Source of the DNA: an uncultured Campylobacter sp.
GTDB taxonomy: Bacteria; Campylobacterota; Campylobacteria; Campylobacterales; Campylobacteraceae
Direction of reading: 5' to 3'
Assembly: GCF_937997465.1 (NCBI RefSeq)
Contig: NZ_CALKTQ010000032.1
Span: forward strand, 1 to 14,166
DNA length: 14,166 nt
Under the pieces are notes generated by a model. That model had not been told where the DNA came from. It was given only the letters and a program-made list of their open reading frames with translations, and searched no databases. The translations under genes were made by a program, and so were the position numbers. Shown in pieces: positions 4,715-13,945 of this stretch (its first letter is position 1; each line of letters starts with the position of its first letter).

Positions 4715-7700
4715 ATGCTAAATAGTTTATACTCAGGAAATCGTCTTAGGGTTGATTTTTCAAATGTTGCCAAAGAGATCGATGTTCCTAACCTACTACA
4801 ATTACAAAAAAAGAGTTTTGACCAGTTTTTAAACGTAGATAAAAATCAAGGCGCAAGCGGTATAGAAAAAGTTTTTAAATCAATATTTCCTATACATGAT
4901 CCGCAAAACCGCTTAAGCTTGGAATACGTAAGCTCTGAAATCGGAAAGCCAAAATATACGATCAGAGAGTGTATGGAGCGCGGGCTTACTTATTCTGTAA
5001 ATTTAAAAATGAAAATAAGGCTGATCGTTCACGAGAGAGATGAAAAAACAGGCGAGAAGATTGGCATAAAAGATATAAAAGAGCAAGAAATTTTCGTTCG
5101 CGAAATTCCTTTGATGACGGATAGAATTTCATTTATTATTAACGGCGTCGAGCGCGTGGTAGTAAATCAACTACACAGAAGTCCAGGCGTTATATTTAAA
5201 GAAGAAGAAAGCCCGACAGTAGTAAATAAACTTATTTATACGGCTCAAATTATTCCCGACCGTGGTAGCTGGCTATATTTTGAGTATGACACAAAAGACG
5301 TACTTTATGTTCGTATCAATAAGCGTAGAAAAGTACCGGTAACTATCCTATTTAGGGCGCTCGGGTATAAAAAACAAGATATTATCAAGTTATTTTATCC
5401 TATACAAACTTTAACAATAAAAGATAATAAATTTTTGACGCCATTTAATCCAGATGATTATCAAGGTAGGGTCGAATACGATATCAAAGATGAAGATGGT
5501 AACGTTTTACACGAAGCTGGTAAAAGACTAACCAAGAAAAAGGCTGATAAGATCATCGCTGACGGCGTCAAATTTGTCGAATATCCGACTGAAATTTTGG
5601 TAAATAGGTTTTTGGCTCACCCGGTTATTGACAAAAACAGCGGCGAGGTGCTTTATGATACTCTTGCACAGCTTGATGAAAATAAATTGGTTAAAATTTT
5701 GGCTGATCAAGAGAGTATCGAGATAGCAAACGACCTAGCAGCAGGCGTGGACGACGCTATCATAAATTCATTTATCGCCGATAACGAGACGCTCAAACTA
5801 CTACGTCAAACCGAAAATGTTGATGACGAAAACGATCTTGCGGCGATAAGAATTTATAAAGTTATGCGTCCTGGCGAGCCGGTCGTTAAAGATGCTGCTC
5901 GCGCTTTCGTAAATGATCTATTCTTTAATCCTGAAAGATATGATTTGACGGGTGTTGGCCGTATGAAAATGAACCACAAGCTGGCACTTGAAGTACCTGA
6001 ATACGTAACGGTTTTGACCAACGAAGACATTATAAAAACGGCAAAATATTTGATAAAGGTCAAAAACGGACAAGGACATATCGACGACCGCGATCACCTC
6101 GGTAACCGTCGTATCCGCTCTATTGGCGAGCTTTTGGCAAACGAGCTTCACCTAGGCTTTGTAAAAATGCAAAAGGCTATCAGGGATAAATTTACGACGC
6201 TGGGTAATACTGAGGAGATTATGCCTTACGATTTGGTTAATCCAAAAATGATAACCACGACGATAATGGAATTTTTCACCGGCGGTCAGTTGAGCCAGTT
6301 TATGGATCAGACTAACCCGCTTAGCGAAGTTACGCATAAGCGCAGACTTTCGGCGCTGGGCGAGGGCGGTCTCGTAAAAGATAGAGCCGGCTTTGAGGTG
6401 CGCGACGTTCATCCGACTCACTACGGTAGAATTTGCCCGGTAGAGACCCCGGAAGGTCAAAACATCGGCCTTATCAACACGCTTTCTACTTACGCGAAGG
6501 TAAATAATCTCGGCTTCGTCGAAGCCCCGTATAAAAAAGTCGTAGACGGCAAAGTAACTGACGAGATCGTTTATCTAACGGCAACTCAAGAGGAAAATTT
6601 GGTTATCGCTCCGGCCTCTACTGCGCTTGATGAAAGCGGCTATATAGTAGAGGACTTGATCGAGGCTAGACAAGACGGCGAGATGATACTGGCTAAACGC
6701 GAGGATGTTAAGCTTATCGACCTTTGCTCTGGTATGATAGCTGGTGTTGCGGCATCGCTTATTCCGTTTTTGGAGCATGATGACGCAAACCGTGCCCTCA
6801 TGGGATCAAACATGCAGCGCCAAGCAGTGCCGCTACTTCGCTCGTCCGCTCCTATCGTTGGAACTGGCATGGAGAGTACTGTAGCGCGCGACGCATGGGA
6901 GGCGATCAAGGCTAGACGCGCTGGAGTAGTCGAAAAGGTGGACAATAAAAATATCTTTATCCTTGGCGAAGACGAGGCAGGTCCATATATCGATCACTAC
7001 TCTATGGAGAAAAATTTAAGAACCAACCAAAATACGACATTCTCCCAACACCCTATCGTTAAAAAAGGCGAAAGCGTAGCGGCTGGGCAGATCATCGCCG
7101 ACGGTCCGTCTATGGAGCGCGGTGAGCTGGCTATCGGTAAAAATGCGCTTATAGCTTTCATGCCGTGGAACGGCTATAACTACGAGGATGCGATCGTAAT
7201 CAGCGAAAAAATGATCCGAGAGGATGCGTTTACGAGTGTGCATATTTATGAAAAAGAGATCGAAGCCCGCGAGCTAAAAGACGGCGTTGAGGAGATCACT
7301 AAGGATATCCCGAATATCAAAGAGGAAGATTTACTCCATCTCGATGATAGCGGCATAATAAAAATCGGCACACAGGTAAAACCCGGCATGATCCTAGTCG
7401 GAAAGGTTTCTCCAAAAGGCGAGGTTAAGCCAACGCCCGAGGAGCGCTTACTTCGTGCGATTTTTGGCGAAAAAGCCGGTCACGTGGTAAATAAATCCCT
7501 TTACGCGACAGCTTCTATGGAAGGCGTCGTTGTAGACGTTAAAATTTTTACTAAAAAAGGTCACGAAAAAGATAATCGCTCAAATAAAGTTTATGAAGAA
7601 GAAAAAGCGGCTTTTGAAAAAGAACACCATGATAGGCTCTTGATGCTAGACCGCGAAGAGATGCTAAAAGTGGGCGCTCTACTTTGCAAAACGCCTTTGA

Positions 7701-8851
7701 GTTCTGCTCAAACTATCGGTAAAAAAACCTATAAAAAAGGCGAGAAGATCGATAAGGAGGAGTTTGAAAACATCAACCGTTTTACTCTAAGCGCGATCGT
7801 TAAAGGCTTTTCAAAAGACGTTCAAAAATCATACGACGACATAAAAAATCATTTCCAAAACGAGAAGAAAAAGCTCAAAGAAGAGCATGACGCGAAGATG
7901 GAAATTTTAGAAAAAGATGACATCTTGCCAAGCGGCGTAGTTAAGCTCGTCAAAGTCTACATCGCAACCAAGCGCAAACTAAAAGTGGGCGATAAGATGG
8001 CTGGTCGCCACGGAAACAAAGGTATCGTTTCAAACATCGTCCCAGAAGTCGATATGCCGTATCTTCCGAGCGGTCAGCCGGTCGATATCGTGTTAAATCC
8101 GCTAGGCGTTCCTAGCCGTATGAATATCGGTCAAATTTTAGAAAGCCACTTGGGTCTTGTCGGCTACCGTTTGGGCGAGCAGATAAATCAAATTTTCCAA
8201 GAGAAAAAAGGCGAGTGGATAAAAGAGCTACGAGCCAAAATGATCGAGATAGCTTCGGCGTCTAAATTTATGGATGCTAAAAAAACTCTAGGCAAAATGA
8301 GCGACGAGCAGCTTTTAGACTACGCTAGAGACTGGGCTAACGGCGTCAAATTTGCCACGCCTATATTTGAGGGCGTTAGAGTCGATGAGCTGATGAAACT
8401 GTTCGAGCTAGCTAAGATCGATATGGACGGGAAGACCGAGCTTTACGACGGACGCACGGGCTCAAAGATTAAGGAGCGCGTAAACGTCGGATGTATGTAT
8501 ATGCTAAAGCTTCATCACCTAGTCGACGAAAAAGTCCACGCTAGAAGCACGGGACCGTACAGCCTAGTTACTCAGCAGCCAGTCGGCGGTAAGGCGCTAT
8601 TTGGCGGACAAAGATTCGGAGAGATGGAGGTTTGGGCGCTTGAGGCGTACGGCGCGGCCCATACGCTTCGCGAGATGCTAACCGTCAAATCAGACGACGT
8701 CGAGGGACGTTTGTCTGCATATAAAGCCCTAACTAGAGGCGAAAACGTGCCTGAAACTGGCATTCCTGAGACATTTTTCGTTCTAACAAACGAGCTAAAA
8801 TCATTGGCGCTTGATGTCGAGATATACGATGAGGATGAAAATAATGAGTGA
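4715..8851 (+). CDS. rpoB: DNA-directed RNA polymerase subunit beta
   Basis: The beta subunit of core RNA polymerase forms one pincer of the enzyme and part of the active site. The 1378-residue product is complete and close to Campylobacter and E. coli size. The rifampicin-pocket region (residues 522-548, nt 6278-6358) reads QLSQFMDQTNPLSEVTHKRR and continues LSALGEGG. The positions matching E. coli Asp516, His526 and Ser531 are unchanged (Asp531, His541, Ser546), so the commonest rifampicin-resistance changes are absent. Later conserved blocks include PVETPEGQNIGLINTLS and KMAGRHGNKGIVS. A Lys/Glu-rich, probably coiled-coil insertion lies at about residues 950-1070. The C-terminal part contains GGKALFGGQRFGEMEVWALEA. 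The start follows GAGGT (4705-4709). The stop codon lies inside the rpoC start region, with an 8-nt overlap. Confidence 0.99.
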   Translation: MLNSLYSGNRLRVDFSNVAKEIDVPNLLQLQKKSFDQFLNVDKNQGASGIEKVFKSIFPIHDPQNRLSLEYVSSEIGKPKYTIRECMERGLTYSVNLKMKIRLIVHERDEKTGEKIGIKDIKEQEIFVREIPLMTDRISFIINGVERVVVNQLHRSPGVIFKEEESPTVVNKLIYTAQIIPDRGSWLYFEYDTKDVLYVRINKRRKVPVTILFRALGYKKQDIIKLFYPIQTLTIKDNKFLTPFNPDDYQGRVEYDIKDEDGNVLHEAGKRLTKKKADKIIADGVKFVEYPTEILVNRFLAHPVIDKNSGEVLYDTLAQLDENKLVKILADQESIEIANDLAAGVDDAIINSFIADNETLKLLRQTENVDDENDLAAIRIYKVMRPGEPVVKDAARAFVNDLFFNPERYDLTGVGRMKMNHKLALEVPEYVTVLTNEDIIKTAKYLIKVKNGQGHIDDRDHLGNRRIRSIGELLANELHLGFVKMQKAIRDKFTTLGNTEEIMPYDLVNPKMITTTIMEFFTGGQLSQFMDQTNPLSEVTHKRRLSALGEGGLVKDRAGFEVRDVHPTHYGRICPVETPEGQNIGLINTLSTYAKVNNLGFVEAPYKKVVDGKVTDEIVYLTATQEENLVIAPASTALDESGYIVEDLIEARQDGEMILAKREDVKLIDLCSGMIAGVAASLIPFLEHDDANRALMGSNMQRQAVPLLRSSAPIVGTGMESTVARDAWEAIKARRAGVVEKVDNKNIFILGEDEAGPYIDHYSMEKNLRTNQNTTFSQHPIVKKGESVAAGQIIADGPSMERGELAIGKNALIAFMPWNGYNYEDAIVISEKMIREDAFTSVHIYEKEIEARELKDGVEEITKDIPNIKEEDLLHLDDSGIIKIGTQVKPGMILVGKVSPKGEVKPTPEERLLRAIFGEKAGHVVNKSLYATASMEGVVVDVKIFTKKGHEKDNRSNKVYEEEKAAFEKEHHDRLLMLDREEMLKVGALLCKTPLSSAQTIGKKTYKKGEKIDKEEFENINRFTLSAIVKGFSKDVQKSYDDIKNHFQNEKKKLKEEHDAKMEILEKDDILPSGVVKLVKVYIATKRKLKVGDKMAGRHGNKGIVSNIVPEVDMPYLPSGQPVDIVLNPLGVPSRMNIGQILESHLGLVGYRLGEQINQIFQEKKGEWIKELRAKMIEIASASKFMDAKKTLGKMSDEQLLDYARDWANGVKFATPIFEGVRVDELMKLFELAKIDMDGKTELYDGRTGSKIKERVNVGCMYMLKLHHLVDEKVHARSTGPYSLVTQQPVGGKALFGGQRFGEMEVWALEAYGAAHTLREMLTVKSDDVEGRLSAYKALTRGENVPETGIPETFFVLTNELKSLALDVEIYDEDENNE

Positions 8852-11800
8852 GTTAAAACCTATTGAGATAAAAGAAGAACGCAGACCGCGCGATTTTGAG
8901 GCGTTTCAGCTTCGTTTGGCGAGTCCTGAGAGGATAAAGTCATGGAGCCATGGCGAGGTCAAAAAACCCGAAACCATAAACTACCGCACGCTAAAACCTG
9001 AGCGCGACGGTTTATTTTGCGCTAAAATTTTCGGTCCGATCCGCGACTACGAGTGCCTTTGCGGTAAGTATAAAAAAATGCGTTATAAAGGCATCAAGTG
9101 CGAAAAATGCGGCGTCGAGGTAACTAGCTCAAAGGTGCGCCGTTCTAGAATGGGACACATCGAGCTCGTGACTCCGGTTGCGCATATTTGGTATGTAAAT
9201 TCGCTCCCGAGCCGCATAGGAACGTTGCTCGGTATAAAGATGAAAGACCTTGAGCGCGTACTTTACTACGAGGCGTATATCGTCGAGAGCGTAGGCGACG
9301 CGTTTTACGATACCGAAAATAGCAAAAAAGTAGAAGTTTTTGACGTTTTAAACGAAGAGCAATACGTTTCTTTGGCTTCTCGTTTTGAAGAGAGCGGATT
9401 TAGGGCTAGAATGGGCGGCGAAGTGATCCGTGATTTGCTAGCAAATATCGATCTGGTCGAGCTTTTAAACACTCTAAAAGACGAGATCAGCGCGACAAAT
9501 TCGGAAGCTAAGAAAAAAACCATAGTAAAAAGACTAAAAGTCGTCGAGAGCTTTTTAAATTCAGGTAATCGCCCAGAATGGATGATGATTACGAATTTAC
9601 CGGTCCTTCCGCCGGATCTTCGTCCGCTCGTTAGCCTTGACGGCGGTAAATTTGCGGTTTCTGATGTAAATGACCTGTATCGCCGTGTTATCAATAGAAA
9701 TGCGCGCTTAAAACGCCTTATGGAGCTTGACGCGCCTGAAATCATCATCAGAAACGAAAAGCGTATGCTTCAAGAGTCCGTCGATGCGCTATTTGACAAC
9801 GGGCGACGGGCGAACGCCGTAAAAGGCGCAAACAAACGCCCGCTAAAATCGCTTTCTGAAATTATTAAAGGCAAGCAAGGTCGCTTCCGTCAAAATTTGC
9901 TCGGTAAGCGCGTTGATTTTTCCGGTCGTTCAGTTATCGTAGTAGGACCAAAACTACGCATGGATCAGTGCGGACTACCGAAAAGAATGGCGCTTGAGCT
10001 GTTTAAGCCGCATTTGCTAGCTCGCCTCGAGGAGAAGGGCTACGCTACGACTGTAAAACAAGCCAAAAAAATGATCGAGGATAAGACAAATGAGGTTTGG
10101 GAGTGCCTAGAGGAGGTCGTTAAGGATCACCCGGTTATGCTAAACCGTGCTCCGACGCTTCACAAACTATCTATCCAGGCGTTTCACCCTGTGCTTGTCG
10201 AGGGCAAGGCTATCCAGCTACATCCGTTAGTTTGTGCCGCGTTTAACGCTGACTTCGACGGCGACCAGATGGCTGTTCACGTGCCGTTATCTCAGGAGGC
10301 TATAGCAGAGTGCAAAATTTTGATGCTTAGCTCGATGAACATCTTGCTTCCTGCAAGCGGTAAGGCTATCACTGTTCCTAGCCAGGATATGGTTTTGGGA
10401 ATTTACTATCTAAGCCTAGAGAAGACCGATAGCAAGGGAGCGAACAAAATTTTCGCATCTGTAGATGAAGTAATGATCGCCGAGGAAGCGCACTGCCTAG
10501 AAGTGCACTCGAAAATCAAAACAATGATCGACGGCAAGACGCTATTTACGACTGCGGGTCGCTTGATCATCCGCTCGATTCTGCCTGATTTTGTTCCTGA
10601 AAATATGTGGAACAGGGTCATGAAGAAAAAAGATATCGCAAATTTGGTTGATTACGTTTATAAAAACGGCGGTCTTGAGGTAACGGCGGGATTTTTGGAT
10701 AAGCTCAAAAATTTGGGCTTCCGCTATGCGACAAAAGCTGGCATCTCGATCTCTATTGCTGACATCATCGTGCCTGACAGCAAACAAAAATATATCAATG
10801 AAGCCAAGAAAAAAGTCCGCGAGATACAAAATCAATACGGCGCGGGCTTGCTAACGGACTCCGAGAGATACAATAAAATCATCGACATCTGGACGGATAC
10901 AAATAACATCGTCGCAGGCGAGATGATGAAGCTCATCCAGGGAGATAAGGGCGGATTTAACTCGATTTATATGATGGCCGATAGCGGCGCGAGAGGTTCT
11001 GCGGCGCAAATTCGCCAGTTAGCCGGTATGCGTGGTCTTATGGCGAAGCCCGACGGATCGATCATCGAGACACCGATCATATCAAACTTCCGCGAGGGTC
11101 TAAACGTCCTTGAGTACTTTAACTCAACCCACGGTGCCAGAAAGGGTCTAGCAGATACCGCGTTAAAAACGGCGAACGCTGGATACCTAACCAGAAAACT
11201 AATCGACGTCGCGCAAAACGTGAAAGTTACTATGCACGACTGCGGCACTCACGAAGGTGTCGAAATTACCGAGATCACCGACAACGGCGAGCTTATAGAG
11301 AGCTTGGAGGAGAGAATTTTAGGCCGCGTACTAGCCGACGACGTTATCGATCCGATAGCAAATGAAGTGTTGTTTAGCGAAGGTACTCTGATAGACGAAG
11401 AAAAAGCAAAAGCGATAACCGAAGCGGGTATAAAATCAGTCAGTATCAGAACGCCGATAACTTGCAAAGCGGCAAAAGGCGTCTGCGCGAAGTGCTACGG
11501 CGTGAATTTGGGCGAAGGTAAGCTAGTAAAACCGGGTGAAGCAGTCGGTATCATCTCGGCTCAATCTATCGGCGAACCTGGTACTCAGCTAACGCTAAGA
11601 ACTTTCCACATCGGCGGTACGGCATCTACAGAGCAGCAAGACTATCAAGTCGTAGCACAAAAAGAGGGCTTTATAAGATACTACAATCTAAACGTTTACG
11701 AAAACGGCGGTAAGAGAATCGTGGCAAATCGCAGAAACTCGGCTGTCTTGCTCGTAGAGCCTAAGATCAAAGCTCCGTTTGACGGAAAGATCGAGATCGA

Positions 11801-13352
11801 GGTTGCCCACGAAGACGTAAACATAATCGTAAAAGGTAAAAAAGAAGAAGTTAAATATACGCTAAGAAGAGGCGATCTGGCTAAACCTAACGAGTTAGCC
11901 GGCGTTAGCGGTAAGGTCGAGGGTAAAATTTATATCCCTTATGTCGACGGCGACACGGTTAAAGAGAATGAAAGTATCGCAGAGGTTATCAAAGAGGGCT
12001 GGAACGTACCTAAGCGTATCCCGTTTGCGAGTGAGATAAAGGTAGAGGACGGCGAGCCGATCGCTAAGAAAATCCTTGCCGGCGCAAACGGCGTGCTTAA
12101 ATTTTATATCTTGAAGGGCGATTATTTAGAGCGCTTAAGAAATATCAAAAAAGGCCACGTCGTAATAGAAAAGGGACTATTTGTCGTGGTTGCCGATGAG
12201 GACGATAGAGAGGCGGTTCGCTACTATATCCCGCGAAACTCTATCATCAAAGCAAACGATAGCGATATCGTGGATAGCAAAGCGGTCATCTCGGAGCCTG
12301 AAAGCCAAGAGAAAACTGTCATAGCCGAGTGGGATCCGTACTCTACGCCGATCATTGCCGAGGCTGCAGGTAGGGTTACGTACGAGGACATCGAGCCAGG
12401 CTATAGCGCTGCCGAGCAGTACGACGAGGCGACCGGCCAGAGCCGTTTGGTTATCAACGAGTACTTGCCTTCTGGTATCAAGCCTACGATCGTGATCAGC
12501 ACCGATGAGGGCAAAATGATCCGCTATCAGCTAGAGCCAAAAACTGCGATATTCGTAGCCAACGACGAAGTAGTGAAGCAAGCCGACATCCTGGCTAAGA
12601 CGCCTAAAGCTGTTGCGAAGTCAAAAGACATCACTGGCGGTTTGCCACGCGTATCTGAGCTATTTGAGGCTAGACGTCCGAAAAATACGGCTATCATCGC
12701 TGAAATCGACGGCACCGTAAGATTTGAAAAACCGCTTCGCTCTAAAGAGCACATCGTAATCGAGGCCGACGACGGCGCGACTGCCGAGTACTTGATAGAC
12801 AAAACTCGTCAAATTCAGGTTCGCGACGGCGAATTTATCCACGCTGGCGAGAAGCTAACCGACGGACTAATATCAAGCCACGACGTCTTGAGAATTTTGG
12901 GCGAGAAGGCGCTACATTATTATTTGATCAGCGAAATTCAGCAAGTTTACCGCTCTCAAGGCGTTGCGATCGCCGATAAGCACATTGAGATCATCGTTTC
13001 CCAGATGCTTCGTCAGGTTAAGATCGTCGATAGCGGCGATACGAATTTTATCACCGGCGATATGATCTCTCGAACTAGATTTAAGGAAGAAAACGAGCGC
13101 ATAATGCGAATGGGCGGCAATCCTGCGATCGCCGAGCCTATCTTGCTAGGCGTTACGCGCGCTGCTATCGGAAGCGATAGCGTGATCTCGGCCGCATCGT
13201 TCCAAGAGACGACCAAGGTTCTGACCGAGGCTTCGATCGCAGCTAAGATCGACCACCTCGAGGATCTAAAAGAAAACGTCATTCTAGGACGCATGATCCC
13301 TGTCGGAACGGGTCTTTATCAAGATCAAAAGATCAAGCTAAAACAAAACTAA
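8844..13352 (+). CDS. rpoC: DNA-directed RNA polymerase subunit beta'
   Basis: The beta' subunit carries the catalytic magnesium site and clamp of RNA polymerase. I place the start at the ATG at 8844 (MSELKPIEIKEE), giving 1502 residues. An upstream in-frame ATG at 8811 lies wholly inside rpoB coding sequence and gives an unconserved N-terminus. GAGGA at 8831-8835 is well placed for 8844. The N-terminal zinc site is C71, C73, C86, C89. The catalytic motif NADFDGDQMAVH has Asp470, Asp472 and Asp474 (nt 10251-10265). The bridge-helix and trigger-loop region runs through MADSGARGSAAQIRQLAGMR onward. The second zinc site is C800, C874, C881, C884. The gene overlaps the rpoB stop (ATGAGTGA), implying coupled translation. 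A strong hairpin follows. Confidence 0.99.
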   Translation: MSELKPIEIKEERRPRDFEAFQLRLASPERIKSWSHGEVKKPETINYRTLKPERDGLFCAKIFGPIRDYECLCGKYKKMRYKGIKCEKCGVEVTSSKVRRSRMGHIELVTPVAHIWYVNSLPSRIGTLLGIKMKDLERVLYYEAYIVESVGDAFYDTENSKKVEVFDVLNEEQYVSLASRFEESGFRARMGGEVIRDLLANIDLVELLNTLKDEISATNSEAKKKTIVKRLKVVESFLNSGNRPEWMMITNLPVLPPDLRPLVSLDGGKFAVSDVNDLYRRVINRNARLKRLMELDAPEIIIRNEKRMLQESVDALFDNGRRANAVKGANKRPLKSLSEIIKGKQGRFRQNLLGKRVDFSGRSVIVVGPKLRMDQCGLPKRMALELFKPHLLARLEEKGYATTVKQAKKMIEDKTNEVWECLEEVVKDHPVMLNRAPTLHKLSIQAFHPVLVEGKAIQLHPLVCAAFNADFDGDQMAVHVPLSQEAIAECKILMLSSMNILLPASGKAITVPSQDMVLGIYYLSLEKTDSKGANKIFASVDEVMIAEEAHCLEVHSKIKTMIDGKTLFTTAGRLIIRSILPDFVPENMWNRVMKKKDIANLVDYVYKNGGLEVTAGFLDKLKNLGFRYATKAGISISIADIIVPDSKQKYINEAKKKVREIQNQYGAGLLTDSERYNKIIDIWTDTNNIVAGEMMKLIQGDKGGFNSIYMMADSGARGSAAQIRQLAGMRGLMAKPDGSIIETPIISNFREGLNVLEYFNSTHGARKGLADTALKTANAGYLTRKLIDVAQNVKVTMHDCGTHEGVEITEITDNGELIESLEERILGRVLADDVIDPIANEVLFSEGTLIDEEKAKAITEAGIKSVSIRTPITCKAAKGVCAKCYGVNLGEGKLVKPGEAVGIISAQSIGEPGTQLTLRTFHIGGTASTEQQDYQVVAQKEGFIRYYNLNVYENGGKRIVANRRNSAVLLVEPKIKAPFDGKIEIEVAHEDVNIIVKGKKEEVKYTLRRGDLAKPNELAGVSGKVEGKIYIPYVDGDTVKENESIAEVIKEGWNVPKRIPFASEIKVEDGEPIAKKILAGANGVLKFYILKGDYLERLRNIKKGHVVIEKGLFVVVADEDDREAVRYYIPRNSIIKANDSDIVDSKAVISEPESQEKTVIAEWDPYSTPIIAEAAGRVTYEDIEPGYSAAEQYDEATGQSRLVINEYLPSGIKPTIVISTDEGKMIRYQLEPKTAIFVANDEVVKQADILAKTPKAVAKSKDITGGLPRVSELFEARRPKNTAIIAEIDGTVRFEKPLRSKEHIVIEADDGATAEYLIDKTRQIQVRDGEFIHAGEKLTDGLISSHDVLRILGEKALHYYLISEIQQVYRSQGVAIADKHIEIIVSQMLRQVKIVDSGDTNFITGDMISRTRFKEENERIMRMGGNPAIAEPILLGVTRAAIGSDSVISAASFQETTKVLTEASIAAKIDHLEDLKENVILGRMIPVGTGLYQDQKIKLKQN

Positions 13353-13364
13353 ATTTAACCCCAC

Positions 13365-13390
13365 AAGCCTCGCCAAATTCGGCGGGGCTT
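13365..13390 (+). terminator. Hairpin terminator after rpoC
   Basis: AAGCCTCGCC (13365-13374) pairs with GGCGGGGCTT (13381-13390), 10 bp with one G:T pair, around the loop AAATTC. Flanking AAATTTAA (13351-13358) and TTAAATTT (13389-13396) are also complementary and could extend the fold. The T-run is short (three T), so termination may be inefficient or factor-aided. The position 12 nt after the rpoC stop supports it as the end of the operon. Confidence 0.7.
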
Positions 13391-13457
13391 AAATTTGCCT
13401 CGTTTTAAAGCTAGCCGGATAAAATCAATCCTTTAAATTTGAAAATTTGGAGTAAAA

Positions 13458-13867
13458 AAGAAAAATTTCGATTTGGGAATTTTGTTTGCGAGACTAGGGC
13501 TTGGTGCCTGGCTTTTTATGCACGGCTTTGCGAAAATTTTACACGGCATAGGCGGCGTAAAAAGTATTTTAACAAAAAGCCGGCTTGCCTGAGATTGTGG
13601 CTTACGGCTCCTATATAGGCGAGGTTGTTGCGCCGATAATGATAATTTTAGGGATATTTTCAAGGATTGGAGCAGCTCGTTATCGGCACGAGTCTAACGA
13701 TAATATGCGCCCACCACAGACTTGGAAATTTACTTGAGCTTACAAATGTCGGCGGCTTTAAAGCTGAAATTTTATATCTTTACATCGCCTTGTCGCTCTG
13801 CATCATCTTTAACGGAAGCGGAAAACACGCGATTAGAAAAGATTGGCGCGATAAAATTCAGTGTTAA
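13458..13867 (+). pseudogene. DoxX-family membrane protein gene, broken (lost start, two +1 frameshifts)
   Basis: Three consecutive reading frames join into one DoxX-like protein of about 135 residues, the normal family size. Piece one (13458-13580) reads KNFDLGILFARLGLGAWLF, then MHGFAKILHGIGG. One extra base at about 13581 shifts to piece two (13582-13674), SGLPEIVAYGSYIGEVVAP and onward to FSRIGA. Another extra base at about 13675 shifts to piece three (13676-13867), LVIGTSLTIICAHHRLG through ILYLYIALSLCIIFNGSG to the TAA. The four hydrophobic segments match the four-helix DoxX fold. Upstream, TTGGAG (13447-13452) is a good ribosome binding site. At the expected start distance stands AAG (13458-13460) instead of ATG, so the start also seems lost. 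DoxX proteins are inner-membrane proteins of varied, mostly redox-linked roles. No specific function can be given here. Recent decay or sequencing error are the alternatives. Confidence 0.85.
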
Positions 13868-13902
13868 AGATGAAATTTACCTTATATTAAGCCAAATTTA
13901 AA

Positions 13903-13908
13903 TAAAAT
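13903..13908 (+). promoter_or_regulatory. Candidate -10 box for rpsL
   Basis: TAAAAT at 13903-13908 lies 37 nt before the rpsL start, with a second candidate TATATT at 13883-13888. Because a hairpin ends rpoC and the gene between is dead, rpsL probably needs its own promoter in this stretch (13868-13945). No convincing -35 box is visible, which is normal for Campylobacter. The choice between the two boxes is uncertain. Confidence 0.33.
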
Positions 13909-13945
13909 CAAGTCTTTTTAATAAATTTAGTCGAAAGGAATTACT

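Noticed and set aside
6278..6358. Possible rifampicin-resistance change in rpoB
   Set aside because: The positions equivalent to E. coli 516, 526 and 531 are the usual Asp, His and Ser. The Glu in GEGG differs from the Pro in E. coli but is likely lineage variation.
8811..8843. Earlier rpoC start at 8811
   Set aside because: It lies entirely within the rpoB end, has an unconserved N-terminus, and lacks a better ribosome binding site than the one before 8844.
13667..13867. A separate 66-residue gene starting at TTG 13667
   Set aside because: It is the C-terminal third of the DoxX pseudogene. The first two thirds lie directly upstream in the other two frames.
13458..13867. Programmed frameshifting rescuing doxX
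   Set aside because: Two shifts in the same direction plus a lost start codon, with no slippery run at either site, fit decay better than programmed recoding.
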